Below, in pieces: positions 1 through 8,354 of a stretch of 64,000 bases of DNA; position 1 is the stretch's first letter; each line of letters begins with the position of its first letter. The DNA comes from CAVRRZ01 sp963723745. GTDB taxonomy: Bacteria; Actinomycetota; Actinomycetes; Mycobacteriales; Geodermatophilaceae. A program made the translations under genes and the position numbers. The notes under the pieces are model-generated. The model made no database searches, was not told the DNA's origin, and was given only the letters and a program-made list of their open reading frames with translations. Location of the stretch: contig CAVRRZ010000005.1 in assembly GCA_963723745.1 (NCBI GenBank), positions 1,178,001 to 1,242,000 of the forward strand, read 5' to 3'.

Positions 1-1163
1 GAGAGCACGACCATCCGCTCCTGCGCGAGCGGGGCGATGGCGCGCAGCACCCCTTCCTGCTCGGCGGACGGTGGGTCGCTCACCAGGCCGGCCCGCGCGA
101 GGAAGGGCGTGACCCGGGCGATGAACTCGTCGAGCGGCAGCGCCCGCAGGTGGGTCGCGTTGATCGCCTCGGCCTTCTTGAGGTCGAAGCGCGCGGGGTT
201 GGCGCTGACCCGCGTGACGTCGAAAGCCTCGACCATCTCCGCCATCGAGAAGATGTCGCGGTCGTCGGCGATCGCCCACCCCAGCAGCGCCAGGTAGTTC
301 GCGAATCCCTCGGGCAGGAAACCGCGGTCGCGGTAGATGTCGAAGTTGGCCTGCGGGTCGCGCTTGGAGAGCTTCTTCGTGCCCTCCCCGGTGACGTAGG
401 GCAGGTGCCCGAACCGGGGGGTGCCCTGCGCGACGCCGATGTCGGTCAGCGCCCGGTAGAGCGCGATCTGCCGCGGCGTCGAGGGCAGCAGGTCCTCGCC
501 GCGCAGCACGTCGGTGATGCCCATCAGCGCGTCGTCCACCGGGTTCACGAACGGGTAGAGCGGCGCGCCGTTGGCGCGGACGAGGACGAAGTCGGGCACC
601 GAACCGGCGGCGAAGCGCACCTCGCCGCGCACGAGGTCGGTCCAGGCGAGGTCCTCGTCGGGCATCTTCAGCCGCAGGACCGGCTCGCGGCCCTCCGCCC
701 GGAAGGCGGCCTTCTGCTCGTCGGTGAGGAAGCGGTCGGCGTTGTCGTAGCCGAGCTTCGGGTCCTGGCCGGCGGCGCGGCGGCGGGCGTCGACCTCCTC
801 GTTCGTGGAGAACGACTCGTAGGCATGGCCCGCGGCCAGCAGCTTCGCGGCCACCTCGCGGTGGATGTCGTGCCGCTCCGACTGCCGGTAGGGGCCGTGC
901 GGGCCGCCGACCTCGGGACCCTCGTCCCAGTCGAGCCCCAGCCAGCGCATGCAGTCGAGCAGGTGCCGGTAGGACTCCTCGGAATCACGGGAGGCGTCGG
1001 TGTCCTCGATGCGGAAGACGAACGAGCCGCCGGTGTGCCGGGCGTGCGCCCAGTTGAACAGCGCCGTCCGCATCAGGCCGACGTGCACCATGCCCGTCGG
1101 CGACGGGCAGAAGCGGGTGCGGGTCGTCGCCGGGGTGGCGGGCGGGGCGGGATGGCCGCTCAT
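1..1163 (-). CDS. gltX: Glutamyl-tRNA synthetase (C-terminal part outside window)
   Basis: Charges tRNA-Glu (and perhaps tRNA-Gln, since gatCAB lies downstream in this window) with glutamate in the cytosol. About 387 N-terminal residues are visible out of a usual 480-500; the rest is cut by the window edge. The class I signature appears as PSPTGMVHVGL (HIGH-type) near residue 20 and KLSKR (KMSKS-type) near residue 260. The ATG at 1163 overlaps the TGA of the upstream hydrolase by 4 nt (ATGA), which suggests translational coupling. The order of this gene and the FAH-family hydrolase is the same as Rv2992c-Rv2993c in M. tuberculosis (from memory). Confidence 0.95.
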   Translation of the reverse strand, partial: MSGHPAPPATPATTRTRFCPSPTGMVHVGLMRTALFNWAHARHTGGSFVFRIEDTDASRDSEESYRHLLDCMRWLGLDWDEGPEVGGPHGPYRQSERHDIHREVAAKLLAAGHAYESFSTNEEVDARRRAAGQDPKLGYDNADRFLTDEQKAAFRAEGREPVLRLKMPDEDLAWTDLVRGEVRFAAGSVPDFVLVRANGAPLYPFVNPVDDALMGITDVLRGEDLLPSTPRQIALYRALTDIGVAQGTPRFGHLPYVTGEGTKKLSKRDPQANFDIYRDRGFLPEGFANYLALLGWAIADDRDIFSMAEMVEAFDVTRVSANPARFDLKKAEAINATHLRALPLDEFIARVTPFLARAGLVSDPPSAEQEGVLRAIAPLAQERMVVL

Positions 1164-1972
1164 GCGGTGCCGCCCGCGGTGGACACCGTCTCGGCGTCGG
1201 CGACGGGGTTGGCCAGGGTGCCCAGGCCCTCGATCGTGCACTCGACCCGCTGCCCGGGCCGGATCGGCCCGACGCCGGCCGGGGTGCCGGTGAGGATCAC
1301 GTCGCCGGGCAGCAGCGTCATGACCCGCGAGATGTAGGAGATCAGCGTCGGCAGCCCGAACAGCAGTTGGCTGGTGCGGCCCTTCTGCCGCGGCTCGCCG
1401 TCGACGGTGCAGCTGATCTCGAGGTCGCTCGGGTCCAGGCCGAGCCCGGGGAGGTCGGTCTCGATCCAGGGGCCGAGCGGGCAGAACGAGTCGAAGCCCT
1501 TGGCGCGGGTCCACTGCCCGTCGGACTTCTGCATGTCCCGCTCGCTGACGTCGTTGCCGATCGTGTAGCCGAAGACGCTGGACATCGCCTGCTCCTCGGT
1601 CACGTTGCGCGCCCCGCGGGCGCCGATGACGACGCCCAGCTCGACCTCGTGGTGCACGTTCGTGCTGCCCGGCGGGATGCGGATGGCGTCCTCCGGACCG
1701 ATCACCGCCGTCGACGGCTTGAGGAAGATCAGCGGGGCCTTCGGGGCGTCCCCGGTCTTCATCTCGGCGACGTGGTCGGCGTAGTTCTTGCCGATGCACA
1801 CCACCTTGCTGGGCAGGATCGGCGAGAGCAGCCGGATGTCGGCCCGGGCGTACCGGGCGCCGGTGAAGGTGATCCGGCCGAACGGGTGGCCCTCGATCTG
1901 GGCGACGTTGCCGTCGCCGTCGAGGATGCCGAAGGCCATGCCCTGCGGGGAGGCGAAACGAACGATGCGCAC
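1160..1972 (-). CDS. Fumarylacetoacetate hydrolase family protein
   Basis: Member of the FAH superfamily: metal-dependent hydrolases, decarboxylases or isomerases of 2-oxo/4-oxo acids in aromatic or pyruvate-derived metabolism. About 270 residues. Visible family motifs are VCIGKNYADHVAEM, FLKPSTAV, the metal-site segment HHEVELGVVIG, WTRAKGFDSF and the C-terminal LTGTPAGVGPI. Two GTG starts are possible, at 1972 and 1993; I chose 1972 because it gives the family-typical start MRIVRF. No convincing ribosome binding site separates them. The gene overlaps gltX by 4 nt. The exact substrate cannot be told from sequence; acylpyruvase or oxaloacetate decarboxylase activity are the usual alternatives for this subfamily. 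Confidence 0.88.
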   Translation of the reverse strand: MRIVRFASPQGMAFGILDGDGNVAQIEGHPFGRITFTGARYARADIRLLSPILPSKVVCIGKNYADHVAEMKTGDAPKAPLIFLKPSTAVIGPEDAIRIPPGSTNVHHEVELGVVIGARGARNVTEEQAMSSVFGYTIGNDVSERDMQKSDGQWTRAKGFDSFCPLGPWIETDLPGLGLDPSDLEISCTVDGEPRQKGRTSQLLFGLPTLISYISRVMTLLPGDVILTGTPAGVGPIRPGQRVECTIEGLGTLANPVADAETVSTAGGTA

Positions 1973-2031
1973 GCCGCCACGGTAGTCGCGCACGAGGGGC
2001 GGGCTCCCGGGTGCTTGGTTAGCGTCGCCCC

Positions 2032-2409
2032 ATGGCCTGCCGCTTCTCCGAGCTCGTCGTCGACTGCCGGGATCCCGAGACGCTGGCGGCGTTCTGGTCG
2101 GGGGTGCTGGGGTACCGAGAGCTGTCCCGAGAGGACGGCGCGATCGAGATCGGTCCGGACGGCGGGTTCGGGGGCAACGCGCCGACCCTGGTCTTCTCGC
2201 CGTCCGCCGAGCCGACGCCCGGAAAGCTCCGGATGCACATCGACGTCAGCCCCACGGACCGGGACCAGGACGCCGAGCTGGAGCGGCTGCTGGCCCTCGG
2301 CGCCCGACCGGCCGACGTCGGCCAGACCGGCGACGAGAATTGGCACGTGCTCGCCGACCCGGAGGGCAACGAGTTCTGTCTCCTGCACCGCAGATTGGAG
2401 CCACGATGA
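2032..2409 (+). CDS. VOC (glyoxalase-like) family protein
   Basis: A 125-residue single-domain member of the vicinal oxygen chelate superfamily (glyoxalase/bleomycin-resistance fold). It opens with the typical strand FSELVVDCRDPETLAAFW and ends with WHVLADPEGNEFCLL, the normal C-terminal metal-side strand. Such proteins act as dimers, and the substrate is not predictable. It is transcribed divergently from the FAH gene with about 60 bp between them and overlaps the next monooxygenase-like gene by ATGA, so the two are probably co-translated. Confidence 0.85.
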   Translation: MACRFSELVVDCRDPETLAAFWSGVLGYRELSREDGAIEIGPDGGFGGNAPTLVFSPSAEPTPGKLRMHIDVSPTDRDQDAELERLLALGARPADVGQTGDENWHVLADPEGNEFCLLHRRLEPR

Positions 2410-2732
2410 TCCTGATCGTCGTCAAGACGCCCGTCCGTCCCGAGCGCGCCGAGGAATGGGCCGCGCTGTCGGAGGAGTACACCCGCGCGGTCCGCGCCGA
2501 GGAGGGCAACCTGTTCTTCGAGTGGTCGAAGAGCCTGGAGGAACCCGACACGTACGTGCTCGTCGAGGGGTTCCGCGACGCGGCGGCGGGCGCGTCCCAC
2601 GTCGGCACCCAGGCGTTCAAGGACTTCGTCGAGCGGGCGCCGGACCTGGTGGCCGCGCAGCCGCAGATCATCTACGTCGACGCCCCCGACGTCTCGGGCT
2701 GGGGCCCGATGGGCGAGATCCAGCCGCGCTGA
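2406..2732 (+). CDS. Antibiotic biosynthesis monooxygenase (ABM/YgiN-like) domain protein
   Basis: A 108-residue dimeric alpha/beta-barrel protein of the ABM family, which includes quinol monooxygenase YgiN and LsrG-type proteins. The sequence MILIVVKTPVRPERAEEW, then GNLFFEWSKSLEEPDTYVLVE, and F(K)DFVERAPDLV match the family. The chosen ATG overlaps the VOC stop codon by ATGA; an upstream in-frame start would run far into the VOC gene and is unlikely. A cofactor-free oxygenase or a signal-degrading role is possible; the function is unproven. Confidence 0.85.
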   Translation: MILIVVKTPVRPERAEEWAALSEEYTRAVRAEEGNLFFEWSKSLEEPDTYVLVEGFRDAAAGASHVGTQAFKDFVERAPDLVAAQPQIIYVDAPDVSGWGPMGEIQPR

Positions 2733-2741
2733 TCGGAGCCG

Positions 2742-2825
2742 CTCCCCCGCGATCATGACGTCCGGGAAGGGGCACGCCGGCACCCGGCGGCGCGTCGCTT
2801 CCGCGACTTCATGATCGCGCGGGAG
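2742..2825. repeat. Imperfect 28-nt inverted repeat between ABM and amidotransferase genes
   Basis: Arms 2742-2769 and 2798-2825 match at 24 of 28 positions when one is reverse-complemented, sharing the core CGCGATCATGA / TCATGATCGCG. The loop is 28 nt and GC-rich. It lies between two genes on the same strand, 9 nt after the ABM stop codon. It may be a terminator lacking a U-tract, or a palindromic dispersed element. Only one copy occurs in this window. Confidence 0.6.
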
Positions 2826-2848
2826 GTGGCCGACCTACGATTCAGCGC

Positions 2849-3577
2849 GTGAAGCCCTTCCTGCTGCTGTCCTCGCGGGCCGAGGACGCGGCGGCGGAGG
2901 AGGAGTACGCATCCTTCCTGCGATGCACCGGCCTGCCCGCGGAACGGCTGCGGCGCATCCGCCTCGAGGCCGGACCGCTGCCGCACCTCGACCTCGACGA
3001 CTGGTCCGGGATCTTCCTCGGTGGCGGGCCGTTCAACTCCAGCGATCCGCCGGAGGAGAAGTCCGCCGTCCAGGTCCGGGTGGAGCGGGAGCTGAACTCG
3101 CTGCTCGACGAGGTGGTGGCCCGGGACTTCCCGTTCCTCGGCGCCTGCTACGGGGTCGGCACCCTCGGCGTGCACCAGGGGGCCGTCGTCGACCGGACCT
3201 ACGGCGAGCCGGTGGCCGCAGCGGAGATCGCCCTCACCGACGAGGGCCGGGCCGACCCCCTGCTGGACGGCCTCTCGGAGCGCTTCGACGCGTTCGTGGG
3301 GCACAAGGAGGCGTGCCGGACGCTCCCGCCGTCCGCCGTGCTCCTGGCCACCTCGCTCGCCTGCCCGGTGCAGATGTTCCGAGTACGGACCAACGTCTAC
3401 GCCACCCAGTTCCACCCCGAACTGGACCCGCCCAGCATCGTGGCGCGGGTGCGCGTCTACCAGCACGCGGGGTACTTCCCGCCCGAGGAGCTGGACGCGC
3501 TGATCAGCCGCCTCCAGCCCGCGAAGGTGCACGAGCCGGGGCGGATGCTGGCCAACTTCGTGGCCCGGTTCGGCTGA
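2849..3577 (+). CDS. Class I glutamine amidotransferase (GMP synthase-like)
   Basis: A 242-residue stand-alone GATase1 domain, which would hydrolyse glutamine or a gamma-glutamyl compound. The catalytic cysteine sits in FLGACYGVGTLG near residue 98 and the His-Glu pair in YATQFHPEL near residue 190, so the triad looks complete. The oxyanion-side GGGPFNSSD segment is present. There is no fused synthetase domain. Known relatives act as gamma-glutamyl hydrolases or amidotransferase partners. It is convergent with cimA across a perfect inverted repeat. Confidence 0.85.
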   Translation: MKPFLLLSSRAEDAAAEEEYASFLRCTGLPAERLRRIRLEAGPLPHLDLDDWSGIFLGGGPFNSSDPPEEKSAVQVRVERELNSLLDEVVARDFPFLGACYGVGTLGVHQGAVVDRTYGEPVAAAEIALTDEGRADPLLDGLSERFDAFVGHKEACRTLPPSAVLLATSLACPVQMFRVRTNVYATQFHPELDPPSIVARVRVYQHAGYFPPEELDALISRLQPAKVHEPGRMLANFVARFG

Positions 3578-3594
3578 TCGCCGCCGGGGCGCGT

Positions 3595-3646
3595 CTTCGG
3601 GGAAGTCGCCGTCGTGGGGTCCTCCACTGCGGCGACTTCCCCGAAG
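3595..3646. terminator. Bidirectional hairpin between convergent genes
   Basis: Perfect 17-nt inverted repeat: CTTCGGGGAAGTCGCCG at 3595-3611 and its complement at 3630-3646, with an inner GTGG/CCAC pairing in the loop. It lies in the 97-bp gap between the convergent amidotransferase and cimA genes. No U-tract follows on either side, so it is a candidate strong-hairpin bidirectional terminator. Confidence 0.6.
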
Positions 3647-3674
3647 GAGGGGCTGCTCGGTCGCGGGGTCTCCG

Positions 3675-5243
3675 CTACCGGCAGGCGACGGCGTAGGTCA
3701 GGGCGTCGACCAGGGCGTGCCAGGAGGCCTCGACGATGTTCGAGTGGACGCCGACCGTCGTCCACTCCCCCACACCGTCGGTGGTGTCGATGAGCACCCG
3801 GGTGGTGGCGCTGGTGCCGCCCTTCCAGCCCAGGATGCGCACCTTGTAGTCGGCCAGGGCGACGTCGGCGAGCTTCGGGTGCCGGCTGACCAGGGCCTGG
3901 CGCAGCGCGTTGTCCAGGGCGTTGACCGGTCCGTTGCCCTCCGCGGTGGAGATGACCCGTTCCCCGTCGACGTGCACCTTGACCGTGGCCTCGCTGACCA
4001 CGACCCCGTTGCCCCAGTGCTCGACCGAGGTCTTGTAGCTCTCCAGCTCGAACAGCGGCTCGGGGGCGCCGGGCAGCTGGGCGCGCAGGAGCAGCTCGAA
4101 GGAGGCGTCGGCGGCCTCGAACGACCAGCCGTCGGCCTCGAGCACCTTGACCTGGTCGACCACCCGGCCGATGACGTCGGCGTGCCCCTCGAGGTCGACA
4201 CCGAGCTCCTTGCCCTTGAGCTCGACCGAGGCGCGGCCGGCCATCTCGGTGACCAGGATGCGCATGTCGTTGCCGACGACGGCCGGGTCGAGGTGGTTGT
4301 AGAGCTCGGGACTGACCTTGATGGCGCTGGCGTGCAGTCCGGCCTTGTGCGCGAACGCCGAGGCGCCGACGAAGGGCTGGTGCTCGTCCGGCGCGAGGTT
4401 GGCCAGCTCGGCGATGGCGTGGCTGACCCGCTGCAGCTCCGGCAGGCACTCCTCGGGCACGACCTGCAGCCCCATCTTGGTGACCAGGTTGCCGATCAGC
4501 ACGAACGTGTCCGCGTTGCCCGCGCGCTCGCCGTAGCCGTTGGCCGTGCCCTGCACGTGGGTCACCCCGGCCTCGACGGCGGCCAGGGTGTTGGCGACCG
4601 CGCAGCCGGTGTCGTCCTGGCAGTGGATGCCCAGCTGGCCCTCGACCCGGGCGCGCACGTCGGCGACGACGCGGCCGACGTCCATCGGCAGCATGCCGCC
4701 GTTGGTGTCGCACATGACCCCGACCTCGGCGCCCGCGGCGAACGCCGTCCGCAGGACCTCGACGCCGTACTCGCAGTCGGCGGCGTAGCCGTCGAAGAAG
4801 TGCTCGCAGTCGAGGAAGACCCGCCGGCCGTGCGCGACGAAGAACTGCACGGTGTCGCGCACCATGGCCAGGTTCTCCTCCGTCGTCGTGCGCAGCGCCT
4901 CGCGCACGTGCCGGACGTCGGACTTGGCGACCAGGCAGACGACCGGCGTCCCGGCGTCGAGCAGGGCACGCACCTGCGGGTCGTCCTCGACCCGGACGCC
5001 GGCCTTGCGGGTGGCACCGAAGGCGACGAGCTTCGCGTGCTTCAGGTCGAGCTCGGCACGGGCCCGGGCGAAGAACTCGGTGTCCTTGGGCATCGCCCCG
5101 GGCCAGCCGCCCTCGATGAACCCGACGCCGACCTCGTCCATGAGCCGGGCGACGGCGAGCTTGTCCGCCACGGAGTAGCTGATGCCCTCTCGCTGGGCGC
5201 CGTCGCGCAGCGTGGTGTCGAAGACGTGGAAGTCGGTGAGCAT
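3675..5243 (-). CDS. cimA: (R)-citramalate synthase
   Basis: Condenses acetyl-CoA and pyruvate to citramalate, the first step of the threonine-independent route to 2-oxobutyrate and isoleucine. 522 residues, normal for CimA. The start MLTDFHVFDTTLRDGAQREG carries the HMGL-like DTTLRDG catalytic motif; the LeuA-type regulatory domain forms the C-terminal third. The ATG at 5243 is preceded by GGGAGACCTC. The long 5' untranslated region holds a leader peptide and an intrinsic terminator (separate entries). leuB, which could supply later citramalate-pathway steps, lies just upstream. A 2-isopropylmalate synthase paralogue is the alternative, but the N-terminus fits the CimA type (TIGR00977) better. 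Confidence 0.88.
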   Translation of the reverse strand: MLTDFHVFDTTLRDGAQREGISYSVADKLAVARLMDEVGVGFIEGGWPGAMPKDTEFFARARAELDLKHAKLVAFGATRKAGVRVEDDPQVRALLDAGTPVVCLVAKSDVRHVREALRTTTEENLAMVRDTVQFFVAHGRRVFLDCEHFFDGYAADCEYGVEVLRTAFAAGAEVGVMCDTNGGMLPMDVGRVVADVRARVEGQLGIHCQDDTGCAVANTLAAVEAGVTHVQGTANGYGERAGNADTFVLIGNLVTKMGLQVVPEECLPELQRVSHAIAELANLAPDEHQPFVGASAFAHKAGLHASAIKVSPELYNHLDPAVVGNDMRILVTEMAGRASVELKGKELGVDLEGHADVIGRVVDQVKVLEADGWSFEAADASFELLLRAQLPGAPEPLFELESYKTSVEHWGNGVVVSEATVKVHVDGERVISTAEGNGPVNALDNALRQALVSRHPKLADVALADYKVRILGWKGGTSATTRVLIDTTDGVGEWTTVGVHSNIVEASWHALVDALTYAVACR

Positions 5244-5280
5244 GAGGTCTCCCGGATCGGCCGCACCTGCCCCGCACACG

Positions 5281-5308
5281 AAAAAGACCCCCCGGGTACG
5301 GGAGGTCT
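5281..5308 (-). terminator. Intrinsic terminator/attenuator in the cimA leader
   Basis: On the minus strand the RNA reads AGACCUCCC, loop GUACCC, GGGGGGUCU, then UUUU. The 9-bp stem (one G-U pair) with a U-tract is a classical Rho-independent terminator. It lies between the leader peptide MYPYRSIILS and the cimA start, so it would stop transcription before cimA. Its position after an Ile-Ile-Leu leader suggests ribosome-mediated attenuation (inference). Confidence 0.85.
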
Positions 5309-5335
5309 GCGCGCGGTCGGGGAGGTGACTGCGCG

Positions 5336-5368
5336 CTAGCTGAGAATGATGGAGCGGTACGGGTACAT
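5336..5368 (-). CDS. cimA leader peptide (MYPYRSIILS)
   Basis: A 10-residue reading frame, ATG at 5368 to TAG at 5336, encodes MYPYRSIILS. Codons 7-9 are Ile-Ile-Leu, immediately before the stop and about 28 nt before the terminator stem. Clustered codons for the end product before a terminator are the hallmark of amino-acid attenuation. A GCGCGC/GCGCGC pairing lies between the leader stop and the terminator and could be a pause or antiterminator stem. There is no protein-level support for so short a peptide; the call rests on position and codons. Confidence 0.75.
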   Translation of the reverse strand: MYPYRSIILS

Positions 5369-5420
5369 CGCCGTCGAGTAAACCACGCCCACCGGTGACG
5401 GCGTGAGGGGCCCGCATCGA

Positions 5421-5488
5421 CGTTGCACGCGTTTCTGCCGCATCGCGCGCGCCGGAGCGCGTGCGATGCGGCAGATTCCCGTGCAACG
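5421..5488. repeat. Long inverted repeat downstream of leuB
   Basis: The segment CGTTGCAC...GTGCAACG encloses a second matching pair, CTGCCGCATCGCGCGC and GCGCGTGCGATGCGGCAG, so most of the 68 nt folds into one hairpin with a few internal mismatches. It lies 18 nt after the leuB stop and 52 nt before the cimA leader peptide. It may end leuB transcripts, insulating leuB from cimA, or it may be a palindromic mobile relic. Confidence 0.6.
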
Positions 5489-5505
5489 GGCCTGCGGCGG
5501 CCCGC

Positions 5506-6528
5506 TCAGCCGCTGGCGAGCGCGGCCAGCCGGTCGCCGACCTCGGCCGTGCGAATCGGACCCTGCGGGTCGCGGGTCGACAGGTCGAAGGCGACGGCGG
5601 CGTTGACCTTGCGCGCGGCGTCCGAGCGGCCCAGGTGCTCGAGCAGCAGCCCGACCGACAGCACGGTCGCGGTCGGGTCGGCGACGCCCTGTCCGGCGAT
5701 GTCGGGCGCCGACCCGTGCACCGGTTCGAACATGCTCGGGTTGGTGCCCGACACGTCGAGGTTGCCACTGGCGGCCAGTCCGATGCCGCCGGTGACCGCG
5801 GCCGCGACATCGGTGACGATGTCGCCGAACAGGTTGTCGGTGACGATGACGTCGTAGCGGCTCGGGTCGGTGATGAAGAACATCGAGGCCGCGTCGACGT
5901 GCTGGTAGGCGACGGTGACCTCGGGGAACTCCGGCGCCAGCTCCTCGACGGTGCGCGACCAGAGCCCGCCGGCGTGGGTGAGCACGTTGGTCTTGTGGAT
6001 CAGCGTGAGGTGCTTGCGCGGGCGGGCCACGGCCCGCTCGAAGGCGTAGCGGACGACGCGCTCGACGCCGAACGCGGTGTTGATGCTGACCTCGGTGGCG
6101 ATCTCGTGCGGAGTGTCCTTGCGCAGCACCCCGCCGTTGCCGACGTAGGGCCCCTCGGTGCCCTCCCGGATGCACAGCATGTCGATCGTCCCCGGCTCGG
6201 CCAGCGGGCTGGCCACCCCGTCGAACAGCCGCGCGGGGCGCAGGTTGACGTGGTGGTCGAGCTCGAAGCGCAGCCGCAGCAGCAGGCCTCGCTCGAGGAT
6301 GCCCGGCGGCACGCCGGGGTCGCCGACCGCGCCGAGCAGGATCGCGTCGTGCTGCCGCAGCTCCTCCAGGACGCTGTCGGGCAACAGCTCGCCGGTACGG
6401 CGCCAGCGCGCCCCACCGAGGTCGTAGTCGGTGGTCTCGACGTCCGGGGAGATCTCGCGGAGGACCTTCAGTCCCTCCGCGACCACCTCGGGGCCGATGC
6501 CATCACCAGGGATCACTGCCAGACGCAT
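5506..6528 (-). CDS. leuB: 3-isopropylmalate dehydrogenase
   Basis: NAD-dependent oxidative decarboxylation of 3-isopropylmalate in leucine synthesis; LeuB also acts on erythro-methylmalate in the citramalate-isoleucine route. 340 residues, full length, starting MRLAVIPGDGIGPEV. The substrate-binding and Mg2+ segments LRPARLF, IREGTEGPY, HKTNVL, DNLFGDIVTD and FEPVHGSAPDIAG are visible. It follows serA by 16 nt on the same strand, as with Rv2995c-Rv2996c in mycobacteria. The downstream cimA could share the transcript, but a long hairpin and its own leader separate them. Confidence 0.95.
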   Translation of the reverse strand: MRLAVIPGDGIGPEVVAEGLKVLREISPDVETTDYDLGGARWRRTGELLPDSVLEELRQHDAILLGAVGDPGVPPGILERGLLLRLRFELDHHVNLRPARLFDGVASPLAEPGTIDMLCIREGTEGPYVGNGGVLRKDTPHEIATEVSINTAFGVERVVRYAFERAVARPRKHLTLIHKTNVLTHAGGLWSRTVEELAPEFPEVTVAYQHVDAASMFFITDPSRYDVIVTDNLFGDIVTDVAAAVTGGIGLAASGNLDVSGTNPSMFEPVHGSAPDIAGQGVADPTATVLSVGLLLEHLGRSDAARKVNAAVAFDLSTRDPQGPIRTAEVGDRLAALASG

Positions 6529-6544
6529 GGTTGCGAACCCTAGG

Positions 6545-8146
6545 TCAGAACTCGTTGAGGTCCGCGGCGCGGGCCTCGCGCGCCCCGATCCGGCCCGCGA
6601 TCTCCTCGAGCAGGTCGACCGGGACGGGACTGTCGACGGTGACCGCCATGAGCGCCTCGCCGCCCTTCGTCGTGCGGCTGACCTGCGCGCCGGCGATGTT
6701 GATCGAGGCCTCGCCCAGGGCCGCCCCGACGGCGCCGACGATGCCCGGCCGGTCGGTGTAGATGAAGAACAGCAGGAAGCCCGACATGTCCAGGTCCATG
6801 TCGAAGCCCATGACCTCGACCAGCTTGGGCACCTGGTTCTTGCCGAACAGCGTCCCGGACACCGTGATCTCGGTGCCGTCGGCCATGGCTCCGCGGAGCT
6901 GGATCAGGTTCCGGTAGTCGGGGCTCTCGACGTCGCTGGTCAGCTGCACCTCGAGGCCGCGCTGCTCGGCGAACAGGGGGGCGTTGACGTAGGTGACCTG
7001 CTCCTCGATCACGTCGGAGAAGACGCCCTTGAGGACGGCGAGCTGGAGCACCGAGTCGTCGAACTCGGCGAGCTTGCCGCGGACGTCGACGGTGACCGAC
7101 TGGGCCAGCCCGCCCGCGACGGCGGTGAACAGCCGGCCGAGCTTCTCGGCCAGCGGCAGCCCGGGGCGGACGTCCTCGGCCACGACCCCGCCGGCCTGGA
7201 CGTTCACCGCGTCGGGCACGAACTCGCCCTGCAGCGCCAGGCGCACCGAGTGCGCGACGGCGGTGCCGGCCTTGTCCTGCGCCTCGTTCGTGGAGGCCCC
7301 CAGGTGCGGGGTGACCACGGCGTTGGGCAGCGCGAACAGCGGGCTGTCGGTGCACGGCTCCTTGGGGTACACGTCGACGCCGGCGGCGCCGACCTGGCCG
7401 GACTTCAGGGCGTCGGCCAGCGCCGCCTCGTCGACCAGGCCACCGCGGGCGGCGTTGACCAGGATCACCCCGCGCTTGGTCATGGCCAGCTGCTCGGCAC
7501 CGATCAGACCCACGGTCTCCGGGGTCTTCGGCAGGTGGATCGAGATGAAGTCCGACTCGCGGAGCAGCTCCTCGAGCGAGACGAGCCGGACGCCGAGCTG
7601 CGCGGCGCGACCGGGCTGGATGTAGGGGTCGTAGGCGATCAGCTCGACGTCGAACGCGGCCATGCGCTGGGCGAAGAGCACCCCGATACGACCCAGGCCG
7701 ATCACCCCGACGGTCTTCTCGGTGACCTCGACGCCGGTGAACTTCGAACGCTTCCACTGCGACTCGCGCAGCGACGCGTCGGCGGCCGGGATGTGGCGGG
7801 CGGCGGCCAGCAGCAGCGCGACGGCGTGCTCGGCGGCGCTGACGATGTTCGACGTCGGGGCGTTGACCACCATGACGCCGCGCTCGGTGGCCGCGGCCAC
7901 GTCGACGTTGTCCAGTCCGATGCCCGCACGCGCGACCACCTTGAGGTTCGGTGCGGCCGCCAGCGCCTCGGCATCGATCTGCGTGGCACTGCGGATCATC
8001 ACCGCGGCGGCGTCCGCCAGGGCCGGCAGCAGCGCGGCGCGGTCGGCTCCGTCGACGTGACGGATCTCGACCTCGGTGCCGAGCACCTCCAGCACGCTCG
8101 GCGCGAGTTCTTCGGCGATCAGGACGACGGGCAGGCTCGTGGTCAC
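6545..8146 (-). CDS. serA: D-3-phosphoglycerate dehydrogenase
   Basis: Oxidises 3-phosphoglycerate, the first step of serine synthesis. 533 residues from a GTG start, the size of the long actinobacterial type with substrate-binding, NAD-binding, intervening (ASB) and C-terminal ACT domains. Seen are the Rossmann motif GLGRIGVLFA, VNAARGGLVDE, the catalytic His in VTPHLGAST, and an ACT end FIYTDRPGIVGAVG that in relatives binds serine for feedback inhibition. Earlier in-frame starts add residues without similarity to the family. It is probably cotranscribed with leuB. Confidence 0.95.
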   Translation of the reverse strand: MTTSLPVVLIAEELAPSVLEVLGTEVEIRHVDGADRAALLPALADAAAVMIRSATQIDAEALAAAPNLKVVARAGIGLDNVDVAAATERGVMVVNAPTSNIVSAAEHAVALLLAAARHIPAADASLRESQWKRSKFTGVEVTEKTVGVIGLGRIGVLFAQRMAAFDVELIAYDPYIQPGRAAQLGVRLVSLEELLRESDFISIHLPKTPETVGLIGAEQLAMTKRGVILVNAARGGLVDEAALADALKSGQVGAAGVDVYPKEPCTDSPLFALPNAVVTPHLGASTNEAQDKAGTAVAHSVRLALQGEFVPDAVNVQAGGVVAEDVRPGLPLAEKLGRLFTAVAGGLAQSVTVDVRGKLAEFDDSVLQLAVLKGVFSDVIEEQVTYVNAPLFAEQRGLEVQLTSDVESPDYRNLIQLRGAMADGTEITVSGTLFGKNQVPKLVEVMGFDMDLDMSGFLLFFIYTDRPGIVGAVGAALGEASINIAGAQVSRTTKGGEALMAVTVDSPVPVDLLEEIAGRIGAREARAADLNEF

Positions 8147-8354
8147 GGGGTCACAGCCTAGGGAGCGGCCGACGGCGCTCTCCGGCCGCCCCGCCTCCAC
8201 GCTCCGCGGGACCGGAACCGGCGGGTGTCACCCGTTCGGAGTCGCATCGAGTCGCGCGTGCCCGAACCACGCCTGTCGTCCTTGCCCCGCCCCCGGCCGG
8301 GCCGACATCCTGACTGCTGGCAGGCCCGCCGGGCGGGCACCGACGGAGGGGACC

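Noticed and set aside
6545..8146. Possible riboswitch or leader upstream of serA
   Set aside because: The 208-bp divergent region up to 8354 shows no terminator with U-tract or leader codons, so no regulatory RNA is claimed.
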